A stretch of 64,000 bases of DNA, from the NCBI GenBank assembly GCA_012274445.1, contig JAAROD010000029.1, positions 1,364,001 through 1,428,000 on the forward strand. The letters run 5' to 3'. Positions 33,612 to 45,605 of this stretch are shown here, one piece after another (position 1 is the first letter of the stretch; each line of letters starts with the position of its first letter). Source of the stretch: Sclerotiophoma versabilis. Taxonomy: Eukaryota; Ascomycota; Dothideomycetes; Pleosporales; Didymellaceae. Position numbers and translations under genes: made by a program. A model generated the notes under the pieces. The model did no database searches. It had not been told where the DNA came from and was given only the letters and a program-made list of their open reading frames with translations.

Positions 33612-35415
33612 GATGAATGGGAGTAGGCAAGGAAAGAGTAGTGCTGCTGCAGTATAAGCTGGGAATGAGTGAGCCCGAGGCGAAGGTCTCGAGGAAGGGC
33701 GTGGTGGTAAGTGGGAAGAGGCAGTGTTGTTGCTTATGTACAGCTCTGGGAGGAGCTATGACGGAGCTAGCTCTTGGTTGGTAGCGACAACAAGGGCAAA
33801 TCGCGGAGTAAGAACGGCGCTTGCCGCGGAGACTGTTAATGAAGGTGAGAGTGAGAGATAGGGAGCCTGCAGGCAGCTCGAGGTTCTTGCTTGCAGTGAG
33901 CACCTGGATGCTTGAGACCGAGGTATTCAAGGATGAGAAGACGCTGTGAAGGAGCTCTGGAGAAACGCTAAATCTAGGATAAAAGCCGAGATACCTCTTC
34001 AAATCTTCTGTAGCAGGCTCACTGTGAAGAGCAAAAGAGAGTTGAGCGGCGTGGGCGCGCACCTAGCAGAACCAAAGATTAGAATCAATCTACTTATGGA
34101 TTAACCTCTTGCCTCGCGTGACTTGGTCTGTAGCGGTGTTATATGGGTTTGTCTATGAGCACTGTGCAGACTGTGCAGTTCGTGTTTGCTTAGCGTCGTG
34201 AGCCTGCTTCCACGCTGTTACGGCAATCTTGTGAGACAATCAAGCAGCACCTAATGTAACAACCAATAGGTCCCAGAAGGCAGTTCGCCATATCAGGGAT
34301 GTGGGCTTTCTCCCCCAACCGAGCCACTGAAGTCGTGGAAAGATTTGAGCGCTCGATGGATGAGAAATTCTTGACTTTGGTAGACCACCTAAAGGGAAGG
34401 AGTGGACAGAGGGTCTTGAAGTAACGAAAGATACTTTGAAATGAAAGGAGCACTGTCTTAGCATGACACTTGACAGTGCAGCAGTACAAAGTACGGTCGT
34501 GATAATTTAAGTGAACAGGATAAACATACCTGCTTCAGCTGCGTGCTATAGCAACACATACCTTCAAGACAGCGCGTGCAAGATGGATAAACTCAGACAA
34601 CTTCTCCGAGAGTTTGGCTCTCGAAAAACGACACGGTACTAGGACCGAAAGAGCAGCGTGAGAAGAGGTGTTTTACTGACACAGCGGAGGTAGAAAGACG
34701 CTCAGCCTCATGGATAAATGATTCCTGAGCGTGTAATTTGAACATTTGAGATGGCTGCCACTATCAGTTGGTCTCTGTGCCCGTGCAGAACCGGTTACAT
34801 GTCAAGTAGGGTGTAGATTAGACTGTCCTTTAGAGACAGCCTTCTGCGTAACCAAAGATGGAATCTGACAACGCAAAAGGACGCCGCAAAGAAGATGAAA
34901 CAATTATGCTATTGAACAACCTTGAAGGATGACACCATGTATGAAAATACCGCGCTCCAGCGACGAAATCTCTTAGACTTTTCACAGTGATTTGACAGAT
35001 TTATGATTGACGCTGATTGAAGGAGTTCAATGGTGGACGTTACAATTCCGGCACGGGCTTACAACTCTCTGCAATGTCAGGAGATCTTGAAGCTAGACTG
35101 AAGACGGACTAGACACCAAATCTGCGAGATGAAGTCGATCGGCCGGGCGGTGTGGCGGACTACCGATTGGCCAGAGAATCAATGATGCAGGCCATAGCAA
35201 CTAAAATTTCGGGACAAGGGAATTTGCAGTGTTTACTCTTCGCCGCGTTCTCGAGTAGCCAGGGTCGCGACGTTAGTGTCGTCGGAACGCGAGGCTCAGT
35301 TGACTTTGCTGTCCCCTTTTCGCCTCTCCTTGAACGTTTCATTGCGGGTTTTGGGCCTTTCCATCTTTCCACACCACTACCCCTGAAGCAGGAACGCGTC
35401 GCCACAACCGTAGCC
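33612..35415. other. Intergenic, 1.8 kb between divergent helicase gene and ERG4
   Basis: No gene was recognised. The first 450 bases upstream of the helicase start are CT/AG-biased and are probably its promoter and leader. The rest has many short stops in all frames. Confidence 0.5.
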
Positions 35416-37243
35416 ATGTCGCAACGAGTTACGCGGTCGCAAGCAGGCTACACGCCCAGGTGAGTGCAGAGAGGCCACCCAGCAGTGGAAGAAATGGGCG
35501 ATCGGCGATAGCGGCTGACATGCATGCGCAGAAAACCAGTCAACCCTGGGTTTGTCGAGACACCTGGTCGGAGAAGGTCGCAGCGTCGCAAATCAATTTC
35601 CACTGACGATACCGAGTCTACCGGTTTCGTCAAGCGCAGCGACATCGATTCCACGCCTGAGAAGCCACTGAGCAACGGTCATGCCAACGGCAGCGGTCAT
35701 GCCAACGACAGCGGTCATGCCAACGGCAACGGACACACGGCTGGTTACCACAACGGTCAGGCGAGCAGCAATGGACACGCCAACGGCTCAACGAACGGTC
35801 ATGCTAGAGAGGAGAAAGCACTAAATGGATCCGAGCTTGAGGCAGCCAAGAACTTCCCTCCCAAGGACAAAGGTGGTCTGCACGAGTTTGGCGGTGCCCT
35901 CGGTATGAGCGCTATGATGACCGGGTTCCCTGCGTTGATGTACTACATGTGGATTGGAGCCACATTCTATGATGGAGAATTCCCCGTGCCAGCTGAAGGT
36001 CAGAGCTACTCGGACTTCTTTGGACACATGTGGAGCCTGGTCAAGACAGAGGCGTACCCAACCAATCACGCCTGGCAGATCTACTGGTTTTTTGGACTGG
36101 CACAGATGGCATTCTATTTGTTCATGCCCGGCGTCTACCGTAAAGGCAAGGCCCTCCCTCATCTTGGTGGAAAGCAGCTCAATTACTACTGTTCTGCAAT
36201 GTGGTCGTTCTACTCCAGCATTGTCATCATGCTCACTCTCCACTTCACCGGCATCTTCAAACTCTACACTCTGATCGACGAGTTCGGCCACATCATGACT
36301 GTTGCTATCCTTTCAGGCTTCCTGTGTTCCGTCATTGCATACATTTCGGCTCGTGTCCGTGGAGCGACTGTTCGAATGACGGACAATGTTATTGTCGACT
36401 TCTTCCTTGGATCTGAGCTCAACCCTAGGCTCTTTGGTATTTTGGACTTCAAGATGTTCCTCGAAGTCCGTATCCCATGGTTCATTCTATTCTTCCTTTC
36501 TCTCGGCACTTGCCTCAAACAGTTCGAGGAATATGGATATGTGTCGGGGGAGGCCGTCTTCCTTCTCTTCGCACATTGGCTGTATGCTAATGCTTGCGCC
36601 AAGGGTGAGCACTTGATCATCACCACGTGGTAAGTCTCTTAATTGATACGAGCAAATGCTCGCACGCTAACAGGTGTACAGGGATATGTACTACGAGAAG
36701 CTGGGCTTTATGCTCATCTTCTGGAACATGGCCGGCGTGCCCCTCTCCTACTGCCACTGCACTCTCTACGTCGCCAACCATCACCCCTCGGAATACACAT
36801 GGCCGACATGGTTCGTCGTTCTCCTGACACTTGCTTACCTCTACATGTACTACATCTGGGACACCACCAACAGCCAGAAGAATCTGTTCCGTCAGGAAGA
36901 GCGTGGCGTAGTTGATGAGCGTACCACCTTCCCCCACTTCAAATATGGCCGTATCGCCAACCCTAAGACCATCACTACCAGGCATGGAAACAAGATTCTG
37001 GCTGACGGCTGGTACGGCAAGGCCCGTAAGATCCACTACACTTGTGACCTCTTTTTTGCCATCTCATGGGGTCTTATCACCGGCTTCAAGTCGCCGTTCC
37101 CATGGTTCTACTCGGTCTTCTTTGCTGGCATGATTATCCATCGTGCGATGCGTGACATCGCGAGATGCCGTGAGATCTATGGAGAAGCTTGGACTGAGTA
37201 CGAGAAGCAGGTACCCTATCTTTTCATTCCTGGCGTCTTTTAG
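35416..37243 (+). CDS. ERG4: Delta(24(28))-sterol reductase Erg4
   Basis: Three exons: 35416-35459, 35532-36629 and 36682-37243, giving 567 residues. After an N-terminal disordered region with His-Ala-Asn-Gly repeats comes a multi-pass ER membrane enzyme of the ERG4/ERG24 family (MTGFPALMYYMWIGATFYDG, WIGATF, IYWFFGLAQMAFYLFMPG). Signatures of the family are WNMAGVPLSYCHCTLYVAN and the C-terminal block HYTCDLFFAISWGLITGFKS, ending IHRAMRDIARCREIYG and YEKQVPYLFIPGVF. The enzyme reduces the C24(28) double bond with NADPH, the last step to ergosterol. Yeast Erg4 is 473 residues; the excess here is the repeat-rich N-terminus. The start was chosen as the only ATG leading into frame before the first intron. 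Confidence 0.95.
35671..35805 (+). repeat. Coding tandem repeat (GHANGS type) in ERG4
   Basis: Imperfect 18-base units (GGTCATGCCAACGGCAGC-like) encode repeats such as GHANGSGHANDSGHANGNGH ahead of the membrane domain. Such a repeat can change length by slippage or unequal exchange (inference). Confidence 0.8.
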
Positions 37244-37628
37244 ATGTTCCAAAAGTATGAATTACTTATCGAACCTTTCGCTGGGCTTCGGCTTACTTCC
37301 CTTGGGCGCTTTTGGTCGCATTGCAAGTTCCATTCGCATTCCTAGAACACCTTGTTGCACACTATGTACTATAATTCTCCTTTCTTTCTCCCTCGATGTA
37401 TGATAGACAGGATAACATGACGGTAATGGCAGTAATGTATGATGTATGAGATGATTTGAGAAACAGAGTATCTTCCACATTCGTTGAAATTCTGACGTGT
37501 GGATCTTAAATGCCATGCATCTGGATTCACGCTAGCCAAAAAGTAATGCCAGGTTGCGTCAGACCTCCGCTGCTCAAAACATTTCCATCCCTCACCACAA
37601 CACCCCGCGACCACCAAACACCACCACT
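37244..37628. other. Intergenic, promoter of the MPU1-like gene
   Basis: 385 bases with no gene. The last 60 bases are a CA-rich leader. Confidence 0.6.
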
Positions 37629-38598
37629 ATGGACGCCCTTGGCTCTGCAATTCGCCCTATCCTTTCTCCCATCACCCATAATCTCCCCGAGCCCATCGCA
37701 GATTTGGGCGAGTCTCTGCTCGGCCCCGTCTGCTACCAGACCCTCTTGCACGACATCGATCTCACAAAAACCGAATGCGTCAAGCTTGCCATCTCCAAGG
37801 GACTAGGAATTGGCATTATTGGCGCATCCTCGATTGTTAAGATCCCACAGCTGCTCAAGCTGCTGAATTCACAGTCCGCTGAAGGCCTCTCTTTCCTCTC
37901 ATACGTTCTCGAGTCGGGCGCCTACCTCATCTCGTTGAGCTACAACGTCCGTCATGGATTCCCGTTCAGCACGTACGGCGAGACGGCGCTCATTCTGATA
38001 CAAAACATTGCGATCGCGTCTCTGGTTCTGAACTACAGCGGCAGACAGCCTGCGATCGCAGCGTGGATCGCAGGATTGGCTGGTGCTGGGTGGCTCCTGT
38101 TCAATGAGAACCAGGTCAACGAGGCGAACCTCAGCCTGGCTATGAGTGCTGCAGGTGTTCTGGGCGTGGCGGCCAAGATTCCACAGATCTTGACAATCTG
38201 GTCTGAGGGTGGCACTGGCCAGTTGAGCGCATTCGCTGTAAGTCATTCACCAACCAGTGTGTGAGAGATGTGCAATCGCTAATCAATATCCATAGGTCAT
38301 CAACTACCTCCTCGGCTCCGCCTCGCGCATCTTTACCACTTTCCAAGAAGTCGACGACCCACTTATCCTGTACGGCTTCGTCTCGGGGTTCGCACTCAAC
38401 CTTGTTTTGTTTCTGCAGGTTCTGTACTACTGGAACGCCCCCGCATCGAAGAACACCGAAAGCAAGAAGCTCAACAAGCCCGTCGCACCAGCCGTCGCAG
38501 GAAACGAGGAGAAAATGAAGCGCGCTGTGTCGAGTGGCGCAGCACCCAGCTACTCAAGCGTTGCTGGCAAGAGCCCCAGCACCAGGCGCAGGGGATAG
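37629..38598 (+). CDS. MPU1/MPDU1-like PQ-loop membrane protein
   Basis: Two exons: 37629-38237 and 38296-38598, giving 303 residues. Two PQ-loop motifs are visible (SSIVKIPQLLKLLNSQSAEGLS and GVAAKIPQILTIWSEGGTGQLS), each in a pair of membrane helices, with about seven helices in total. The MPU1 family (mannose-P-dolichol utilization defect 1) is needed for use of dolichol-linked mannose and glucose in ER glycosylation and GPI-anchor assembly; the exact activity is debated. The C-terminal 50 residues are basic, Ser/Ala-rich and probably cytosolic. The ATG follows the leader CACCACTATGG. It lies 385 bases downstream of ERG4 on the same strand. Confidence 0.9.
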
Positions 38599-38683
38599 AT
38601 ACAGTGAATCTTGGCACTCTGAGAATATCAGATAGACAATTACAATTGCCTCCAGTTGTCATTCCACACTGGGGCTCTCTAGT

Positions 38684-39067
38684 TTATACCCTTCTCCCGT
38701 TATACGTATGAGCACTCTCCGGCCTCGCCGGCACATACACATACGGCGGTGGCGCATCAGCTCGCTCCTCATATCGCGGCAGCTCCACCCCTACATCTCC
38801 TTCATATCTATCTTCCCGCCGCCAGGTCGCCCTCGCTTCTTTCCTCTGCAGCTTATGTGGATGCACCAAGCCTGCTCTAAATCGACTCGGTCCAGGATGC
38901 ACAGAAGTTCGTTTTCGCAGGCAGTAGAAGAGCAGAATTGCGGTTGTAAGGAAACCAGTTGCGACTATCATGGTGAGGATTGCTGTGCGGTGTGGGCTGC
39001 AAGGCTTGTCGTAGGTGCCGCATGATGAGGAGCGTCTTAGTATGTGAAGGGTGTTGATGGGCGCCAT
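38684..39067 (-). CDS. Small single-pass membrane protein with PPPY motif
   Basis: Single exon, 127 residues, no family recognised. One hydrophobic segment (TAILTMIVATGFLTTAILLFYC, about residues 28-49) is followed by RKR, which suggests a cytosolic C-terminal tail of about 75 residues. The tail has LPRYEERADAPPPYVYVP. PPxY and LPxY motifs bind WW domains of Rsp5/Nedd4 ubiquitin ligases, so a cargo adaptor or regulated plasma-membrane protein is possible (inference). It is convergent with the MPU1-like gene, with 85 bases between the stops. A gene is favoured by the membrane segment plus PY motif combination seen in many small fungal proteins. Confidence 0.55.
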   Translation of the reverse strand: MAPINTLHILRRSSSCGTYDKPCSPHRTAILTMIVATGFLTTAILLFYCLRKRTSVHPGPSRFRAGLVHPHKLQRKEARATWRREDRYEGDVGVELPRYEERADAPPPYVYVPARPESAHTYNGRRV

Positions 39068-42000
39068 TGTGCGGTTTGTCGACCCAACGTGGGTTTCCGA
39101 TAGCTTGAGGTGGTGCTTTTGAAGATGCCGTTTGCTTGAACGAAGTTCGCTTGGACTGTATACAGCACTGTCTCTAGCTTTGTGGTAGTACTAGAGATGT
39201 TGCAACTGGGATTGTGGATGTATGACTGCGTGTCAGACGCGGTCAAGCACTCTACATAAGCATAGCGACCTTTCTCCACGCCTCGCACGACTTTGGTCTG
39301 GCCTATTCAACGAAGCCTTACAGCTGCCTTGTGATTGCTGAGCCTTTATGTGCCTTCGCGCCAGGCATTGTTCCTCAGCGTCCTTGCAGCGGTCGGCCAA
39401 TCATCTGTCTGGAAACATGCTAGGCGCGCTGGTTGTAAGCCTGCGGCACGCAAGCGCCTCGTGCAAGGCACCTTGCGAGGCAGTGCAGGGGCACAAAGGC
39501 CTCATGCCGATGCACAGGAATGGACACGAATACTGAGCGGGATTTGATTGCGATAAGGCGCTGTGGCGGATGGGATCATGTTATAACCGTCGACATGAGC
39601 GCAGTTTGGAGCTGTGTTGGTGCGGACTCGTAGGCAGCTGAACTACTGTACTCGAAGAGTGAGTGTCAGTAATGCACATCATCAACTGACGCCTTCGCTC
39701 TCATGCTGCAAGGGAGATCGGATGCAGTAGCCACCAAGCGTCAGTCCGGTGGCCGCGCCAGGTATGCAGCACGTGTTGGGCCTTCATCTTCTACAGCAGA
39801 AATATATTGCGGTTCGGTACTAATTCATAAGCATACAAATAGTGTCCGGACTTCGTTTGGAGACCTCCATTCAAGTTGGTCTATCGGACACTTGCATCCG
39901 GCTGTTTCTTGCAAATTTCAGTGTCATTTTTCATACAGTAGCATCCCTGCGTTGAGGGCATCTGCGAGTCAGACTGCCCCAGCAAGTGAGAATTACGATC
40001 TACCGTTGCGACCTACCAACGAATGAGCTCTGGATGAAGTCCATTATTGTTATCAATGACTTTACTCAGATGCTGAGGGTTGCTGAGTGCCTTGTGGCGA
40101 TGCTTATCAGGCGTCCAGCATCGCGGAACAGAGACGCCAGCCTCGTGCCCAATCAAGGCGTCGCCAGTGTCGCGCCCTGTACATGTTGTACACAGTCTGT
40201 GCTGTGGGCGATCAAGGCTCGTTCCAGTGAGAGCTGTCAGTACCTTCAATTGTGGATACATAAGCTGCTTCGAGATGCCATGACGTCGAACTCGATACTG
40301 TGCCGCGAGTGCTCCACCATATTCACTATTGTTACGCCTTATACCTGTCCTGCCTATTTCTCCAGGCACCTCGCCCCGGTAGGATCGTTCAGATATATAT
40401 CTGCGATCGCCTCAAGTGGGCACCCAAGGTGCTCAGATTCGGATGATGGGTCGTGCATTGTGATCTCTGGCTTTACTATTCTTGCGACATAGGTCTATTG
40501 TTGCCATTTCGATTTTGTTCTACTCTTCTGCTCTTTCCGTTCTGTTCTTTCCGTTTTGCGCTACGTCCTAAGAGAGGATGAAGGCTCAGTTCGAGACCTC
40601 GAAGTGGATGCTTCAAGGACTGCCGAACCCATGCTTGCTGCAGTGATCTGTGCAGCGATACTCGTGACTGGAGCGGATGACGAGTTTGGTCACAGAATCT
40701 TCTAGTGAAGCATTGGAAACGGGCCGTACGGCTCTAGACACCGAGCTGAGAAGAAGAAGAAGTATGTTTTTGTACTTTGTTCACCGGGCGCAGGGTGCAA
40801 ACCCTAGCCGCTGTGTTTGCACTGCTTGTTGCATAGAGGCCCTGGTTGATACTTCGAGTCCAAAAAATGTTTCGAGAGTCGGTAGTGATCGAGCAATGAT
40901 GAAGTAGAAGTCGTCGATGTTGTGCTGGTACATGAAGGGCTCTCACAAATCAGAACAACCGGCCGCAACACCCTGCGTAGATCAAGCGGGAACCTTGTAA
41001 ACATCCGGATGTATATCCTCAAACGATGTGTACTGTCGTCACAACGCTCTCGGTCGTCTGTACCACTGTTGTATATCCACGGGACAGGCGCTGGAACGGC
41101 TCGCAGAGATTAAGGCAGGATTGCATGCAGTGGCCGCGCTAATATCTGCGTCTGGAAGCTTGATAACAACACCAGAAAGCCCTTTTGTGCAACGGCCCAG
41201 AATCGTCGTGTTTCGACAGTTGATGCTGAGGCGTTCACCACTTCATGAATACTAAGCACGATCTGCGTTCAATCATCCTCAATCCTACGGGGCTGGCTAC
41301 GGGTGACTTAGATTACTGTGTGCACCCGTTGCAGGTACCCGTCCCAGTCACCCGGGTTCTGCCTGCGAGGCGTAAATGACCTCACCGGAGCAACGCGTAA
41401 GAAGCGTAGTTCGGGCGGATATCTTCGCGCGAACACGTCCCTGCATCCACTTGAGACCGCCGAGGCCTTAACTAGATTGGCTCAATTTGAAATGGAGTAA
41501 TGGCTGATCGTTAATGATGGGCTTCTCGGCACAACGGATGGCGACAGCCGTGACAGCTTTTAAGGTGGAAAAAGTGCTTCTCCGCCGATTTAGACTTTGC
41601 TTAGGAGTCAAGCACTGACTTTAGATCGACGCTATCTATGATCTACGATTCTCCCTGGATCCCTGCCGACGCTTTGTCGAAGCTGACCTCGAGTCACACA
41701 CGCACAATACCACTCGCAGCATGTCGTGACCGACGTCGCAGCTGTTGTAAAACACCAGCCACGTCCATGATGTGCAAAAATGCAGAGCGGCTGACCAATC
41801 TGGTCATGGCGTGCTTGTCAATGGCGCAGTCTTCGGCATACTTGCACGACTCCCGCAAATAATTCGAAACTTTGGCAGACGTTTCTTTAGCAAGGGACTA
41901 CCGGCAAGTACCTGGTCGAGCAGTCCAAAGCCGACCCAACTATGACTCCGCCGGCCAGGGATTGGACCGTCTTTCCTGCCTCGAGGTTGGCAATTCTGAC

Positions 42001-42476
42001 AGCTTTGAGTTGACGTTACATGCCATCGCGTCGAGACTGGAGTCCTGCTGGCCAACATCTCCTTCTTGTTGGGATGTATGCAGCTAGGGAGTAATATTCA
42101 CTACTGCGGCATCATCTCACGTGGCGTCGTACAGAGTTGTCGGTTCTGCTGCAGCTTTCCCCGCTAAACTCGGACTACCACCATTCCAAGTGGCCTGTGT
42201 GCTCAGCACACAACCGGCTCCAGTGATGTGCTACCAGCATGCCAGCCAATGTGGCACCAATTCGTAACGCGTGCCAGAAACTTTGTCGGGCCCGGAGTGG
42301 AAAGAAGCACACCTTCTAGACGCCCCGCAGACGCCAAACATATGAAGCAGCTTGCGATTTAGCGCCTGAGGCTTATCACTTCCATAATCCCTCTCTTCAA
42401 GCTTGCGGCTGCCTGCTCTTTACTTCTGCATGTCTCTCCTTCAACACGGGGCCGGTTGTTCACCATTAAAGCCAGG
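39068..42476. other. Largest gene-free stretch, 3.4 kb
   Basis: All frames are broken by frequent stops, and no translated segment resembles a known family. No terminal inverted or long direct repeats were noticed by eye. It may contain the promoter of the rhodopsin-domain gene, non-coding RNA or decayed DNA. Confidence 0.5.
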
Positions 42477-44139
42477 ATGAAACTTCCTCCCATCGATGTA
42501 AGTAGTTATCACATTGAAGTGCTCCAAGTCAGCTCACCATCGGCTAGGTAATCCTCTCGTGGCCCACGCCAAACTATGTCAATCCTGTGACACGCGGCAA
42601 TGCACTCGTCATCGTCAACTCCGTATTCATCGTGCTGGTGGTGATAACTGTGGGATTGCGCATGTATACACGCTTGATCATCAAGAGGTGGTTTGGGCTT
42701 GACGATATTTTTATCTTGCTTGCTTTGGTATGCAAAGGTTGTACCTTCCTTTGGCTCTCTTCTAATGTTCGGGCAGATCTTTGCCATTGGATTGACCGTC
42801 ATTGTCCTGTTGGCAAACCAACGGTATGGTTGGGACAGGCATCTGTGGGACATACCTCTTACCAACCTTGTACCAACCTTGAAGATCGCTATGGCAGCCA
42901 AAGTGGTGTTTACAGGAGCGGCAACGTTCACAAGGCTGTCTCTCCACTGCTTCTATTACCGCTTGATCGCCGACACAGGAAAATCGTGGTTCAAGTGGGG
43001 CGTCCACCTCAACGTTCTCTATACTATTGGAATCTTGATATCGTTTACGTACGTCTACACCGCTATCAAGTCCTCCAGGAACCGACATAAAGCTAACCCT
43101 CGATAGGTTTATCGCGGTCTTCCTATGCACTCCGGTCTCAGATTACTGGGTGATCGGCTCGCCAGCTGACAGCTGTATGAACGAAGGCACCGCGACTCTC
43201 ATTTGTGGAATCATCAACTGTGTTGCTGACTTTGCGACTACGATAACGCCGATTCCACTCATCTTGGGTGTGAGTACTCTTTTCTTCTATCGCTACATAA
43301 AGCTTACATGATGAAGCTCCACATGCCGCGCCGCCAACGCTATGCGGTTGCTTGCCTCTTCGCTATGGGTATTATCGTCACTGTCGCAGGCATCGTCCGC
43401 ACATGGTTCATCTACAAGTCGTTAGTGACGACTTACGATAGCACATGGTATGTTCGCTCTTCTCTGAGAACCTCCAGTGGATCATAGTTAATTGCAGTGC
43501 AGGTATGCTTACCCTCTCTGGATCGCCGCTGCGGTGGAAATCGATCTCGGTGTCATCTGCGCCTCAGCCCCGGTCCTGAAACCACTTCTCTCGAAGATTC
43601 CCTTTAGTCTGTCTGGAACCCTCTCGGGAGGCATCTCGCTGAAAAAGAAGTCCAACAAGTCCGGTTATGACTCGAAAACATCCAAACTGTCAACCACAGC
43701 TGCCGAAAGCTCACGAGGTCAACTAAGCGCCACAAACTTGTCATCGAAACGAAGATCAGAAGCGATCCGAGCTGTACCAGATCTTGATCACGATCAAGGG
43801 AGAAGCTATGAGTTAAAGAACTGGGACGAAGAGCGTGCCATCACAAGCCCTGAACCTCTCGACCAGACACGAGAGAGCCAGAGCCAAGAAACTATACTGA
43901 GGACGGAAAGCAACGAAAATACATCGAGAGGAGGTTTCCAAAGGATGTGGCAGAAGATGCGAGCTCGGGAATCAGAATCTCCGAAGTCGTTCGAAGACAT
44001 GACAATTACGATGACTTCGGAAGTCCAGCTATCGAACGATCCAGCAAGCGCGTACAACTCGCGACGCAATTCGCAAGACAAGAACGTCTTCAAGCAACAC
44101 CACGCTACAAAGGATTTCAACTTGGCATCGCCACCGTAG
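42477..44139 (+). CDS. Fungal rhodopsin-domain (Pth11-like) integral membrane protein
   Basis: Six exons: 42477-42497, 42548-42727, 42777-43048, 43107-43269, 43317-43447 and 43503-44139, giving 467 residues. Seven hydrophobic helices are visible, starting ALVIVNSVFIVLVVITVGLR, with the family hallmark RMYTRLIIKRWFGLDDIFIL in the first loop. Later come FIAVFLCTPVSDYW, an extracellular loop with paired Cys, and ICGIINCVADFATTITPIPL. The last 200 residues are a Ser/Lys/Glu-rich cytosolic tail. This large fungal family includes Pth11-like candidate G-protein-coupled receptors, but most members, like this one, lack a CFEM domain and a known ligand. Exon 1 codes for just seven residues, so the start is less certain than the rest. 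Confidence 0.87.
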
Positions 44140-44704
44140 ATGGACAGGACAAAGAGATCTCTGAGACCAGACTGTTGCGACTTTTCCGTGCGCCCGTAAT
44201 AGTGTTATCCGTTGTGCAGCACCCATGATTCATGATTTGCATTATCCTGGCGTTGGATCGGCCTATTTTTCAGGGCGGTTTTCTTCTACCGCACCTAAAA
44301 CTGCATGATACCATTTCTTTACTGCTTGTTTGCCTGGATGTAGTTGCCGGACTCTGCTGGTTGCCACACAATGATCGACGTTTCCGGCTGGACTGAGATT
44401 TATATACATAGGAACAATACATACAAATCAATGTGAAACACATGTCGGAGCGTGGACGCATTTGGCTTTGTCGGAAAACTTCAGATGAGACTGTTGGACT
44501 CTTTGTCTTGTGGCACCGAATATACGATCGACACCCAGATTTACTCACATCTGCTATGAATAGATGCGCCACACCGGAAAACCATCACAACACGCTATGG
44601 CAATCGTGAAGATTGGTTATAGAAGACCTACTTCACGCGGGTGATTTCAGCCTTGTACCGACAATTCAAAGGGAACCATACCAGGCTAATCCCCTTCACT
44701 GCAC
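44140..44704. other. Intergenic, no gene seen
   Basis: 565 bases between the membrane protein and the small secreted protein. It is the likely promoter of the latter. Confidence 0.6.
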
Positions 44705-45211
44705 ATGAACCGACACCACCGAATGCTCCTCCAGCAGATTGTCGCGGCTCTCTGCGCCCTCTCTCTAGCAACGGCAACCCCACTCCTCCGTCTGCACCAC
44801 TTCGGACAACCTGGTGCAGCAAACTCAACCCCTCCGCGCCACTCAGCCATGCACGCCCGCAACATCCTCTCAGAACACGGCAAAATCGGCGGTATCACCA
44901 TGTGCACCGGCCCCAACTTCAGCGGCGACTGCAAATACACCCAGCTAAACATGAACACCTGCTATGCTCTACCTCCGCCTTTCAAGTCCAACATCGCCTC
45001 GTTCCGCCCAGATCAGGCTTTTGGCGGAGCCATACCGGGCTTGGCTTTCGGATGCAGACTGTACGGAGACGAGACGTGTAGTGCGGGGAACGTCAGGTTC
45101 GAATATCCCGGTGTCAGTATTGGGAGGCTGTGGGTTGATCCGAAGAGTGTGAGATGCGAGTTTTACAACCCTGCTGCATTGAATTTGTACAAGTGGTTGC
45201 TGGACTCTTGA
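44705..45211 (+). CDS. Small cysteine-containing secreted protein, function unknown
   Basis: Single exon, 168 residues. The N-terminus is a signal peptide (MLLQQIVAALCALSLATATP, from Met7; an earlier ATG at 44705 adds six residues). The mature part has six or more cysteines spaced as in ITMCTGPNFSGDCKYTQL, NTCYALPPPF, FGCRLYGDETC and VRCEFYNP. The pattern TGPNFSGDC...FRPD recalls beta/gamma-crystallin-like folds (inference). It is small, secreted and disulphide-rich, which fits an apoplastic effector or cell-wall protein, but no family is recognised. It is convergent with the FAD monooxygenase. Confidence 0.75.
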   Translation: MNRHHRMLLQQIVAALCALSLATATPLLRLHHFGQPGAANSTPPRHSAMHARNILSEHGKIGGITMCTGPNFSGDCKYTQLNMNTCYALPPPFKSNIASFRPDQAFGGAIPGLAFGCRLYGDETCSAGNVRFEYPGVSIGRLWVDPKSVRCEFYNPAALNLYKWLLDS

Positions 45212-45605
45212 GGCTTTGGATGACCGGTAAGGCGCAGGATTGGCACGTCAATGTTAGGTCTATATTTGTACTCTGGAATGGGTTGGGTTCTCGCATCTGA
45301 TTCTGACTGGGTGTTGTTACTTATTGTGGGATACCGTGTCTCCTGGATGGCCGCATTTCTTACCGTGCCTTCGTGGCAGCGAGTGGTCGGGAAGAGTCCT
45401 CTTCTTGCACCTATTGCAGGGATCTCAGCCATAAATGCCGCACGTTTTGTACTCGCACTAAATATCACTCATATCAACACGATGAAATGCAAACAAAATG
45501 GCTGCATGAGTTGGGAGTGATGGGCAATGTATCTTCTCGAAAGTCTTCGTCGCATAAACGATGACTGATGACCAAATCAGGTGAGCATCTAACAAAAGAA
45601 GACCA
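45212..45605. other. Intergenic between convergent genes
   Basis: 394 bases holding two 3' flanks. No gene is seen. Confidence 0.6.

Noticed and set aside
33604..34062. 152-residue minus-strand frame upstream of the helicase
   Set aside because: Low-complexity Ser/Leu composition with no conserved features; it more likely corresponds to the promoter and leader.
35821..36291. 156-residue antisense frame inside ERG4
   Set aside because: Shadow of a strongly conserved coding exon on the other strand.
42587..43090. Alternative plus-strand frame through the rhodopsin-domain gene
   Set aside because: It runs through the second intron and loses the membrane helices; the spliced model restores all of them.
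45100..45125. GGTTCGAAT-like sequence resembling a tRNA T-arm
   Set aside because: It lies inside the secreted-protein coding region and has no matching acceptor or D-arm. No tRNA was found in the window.
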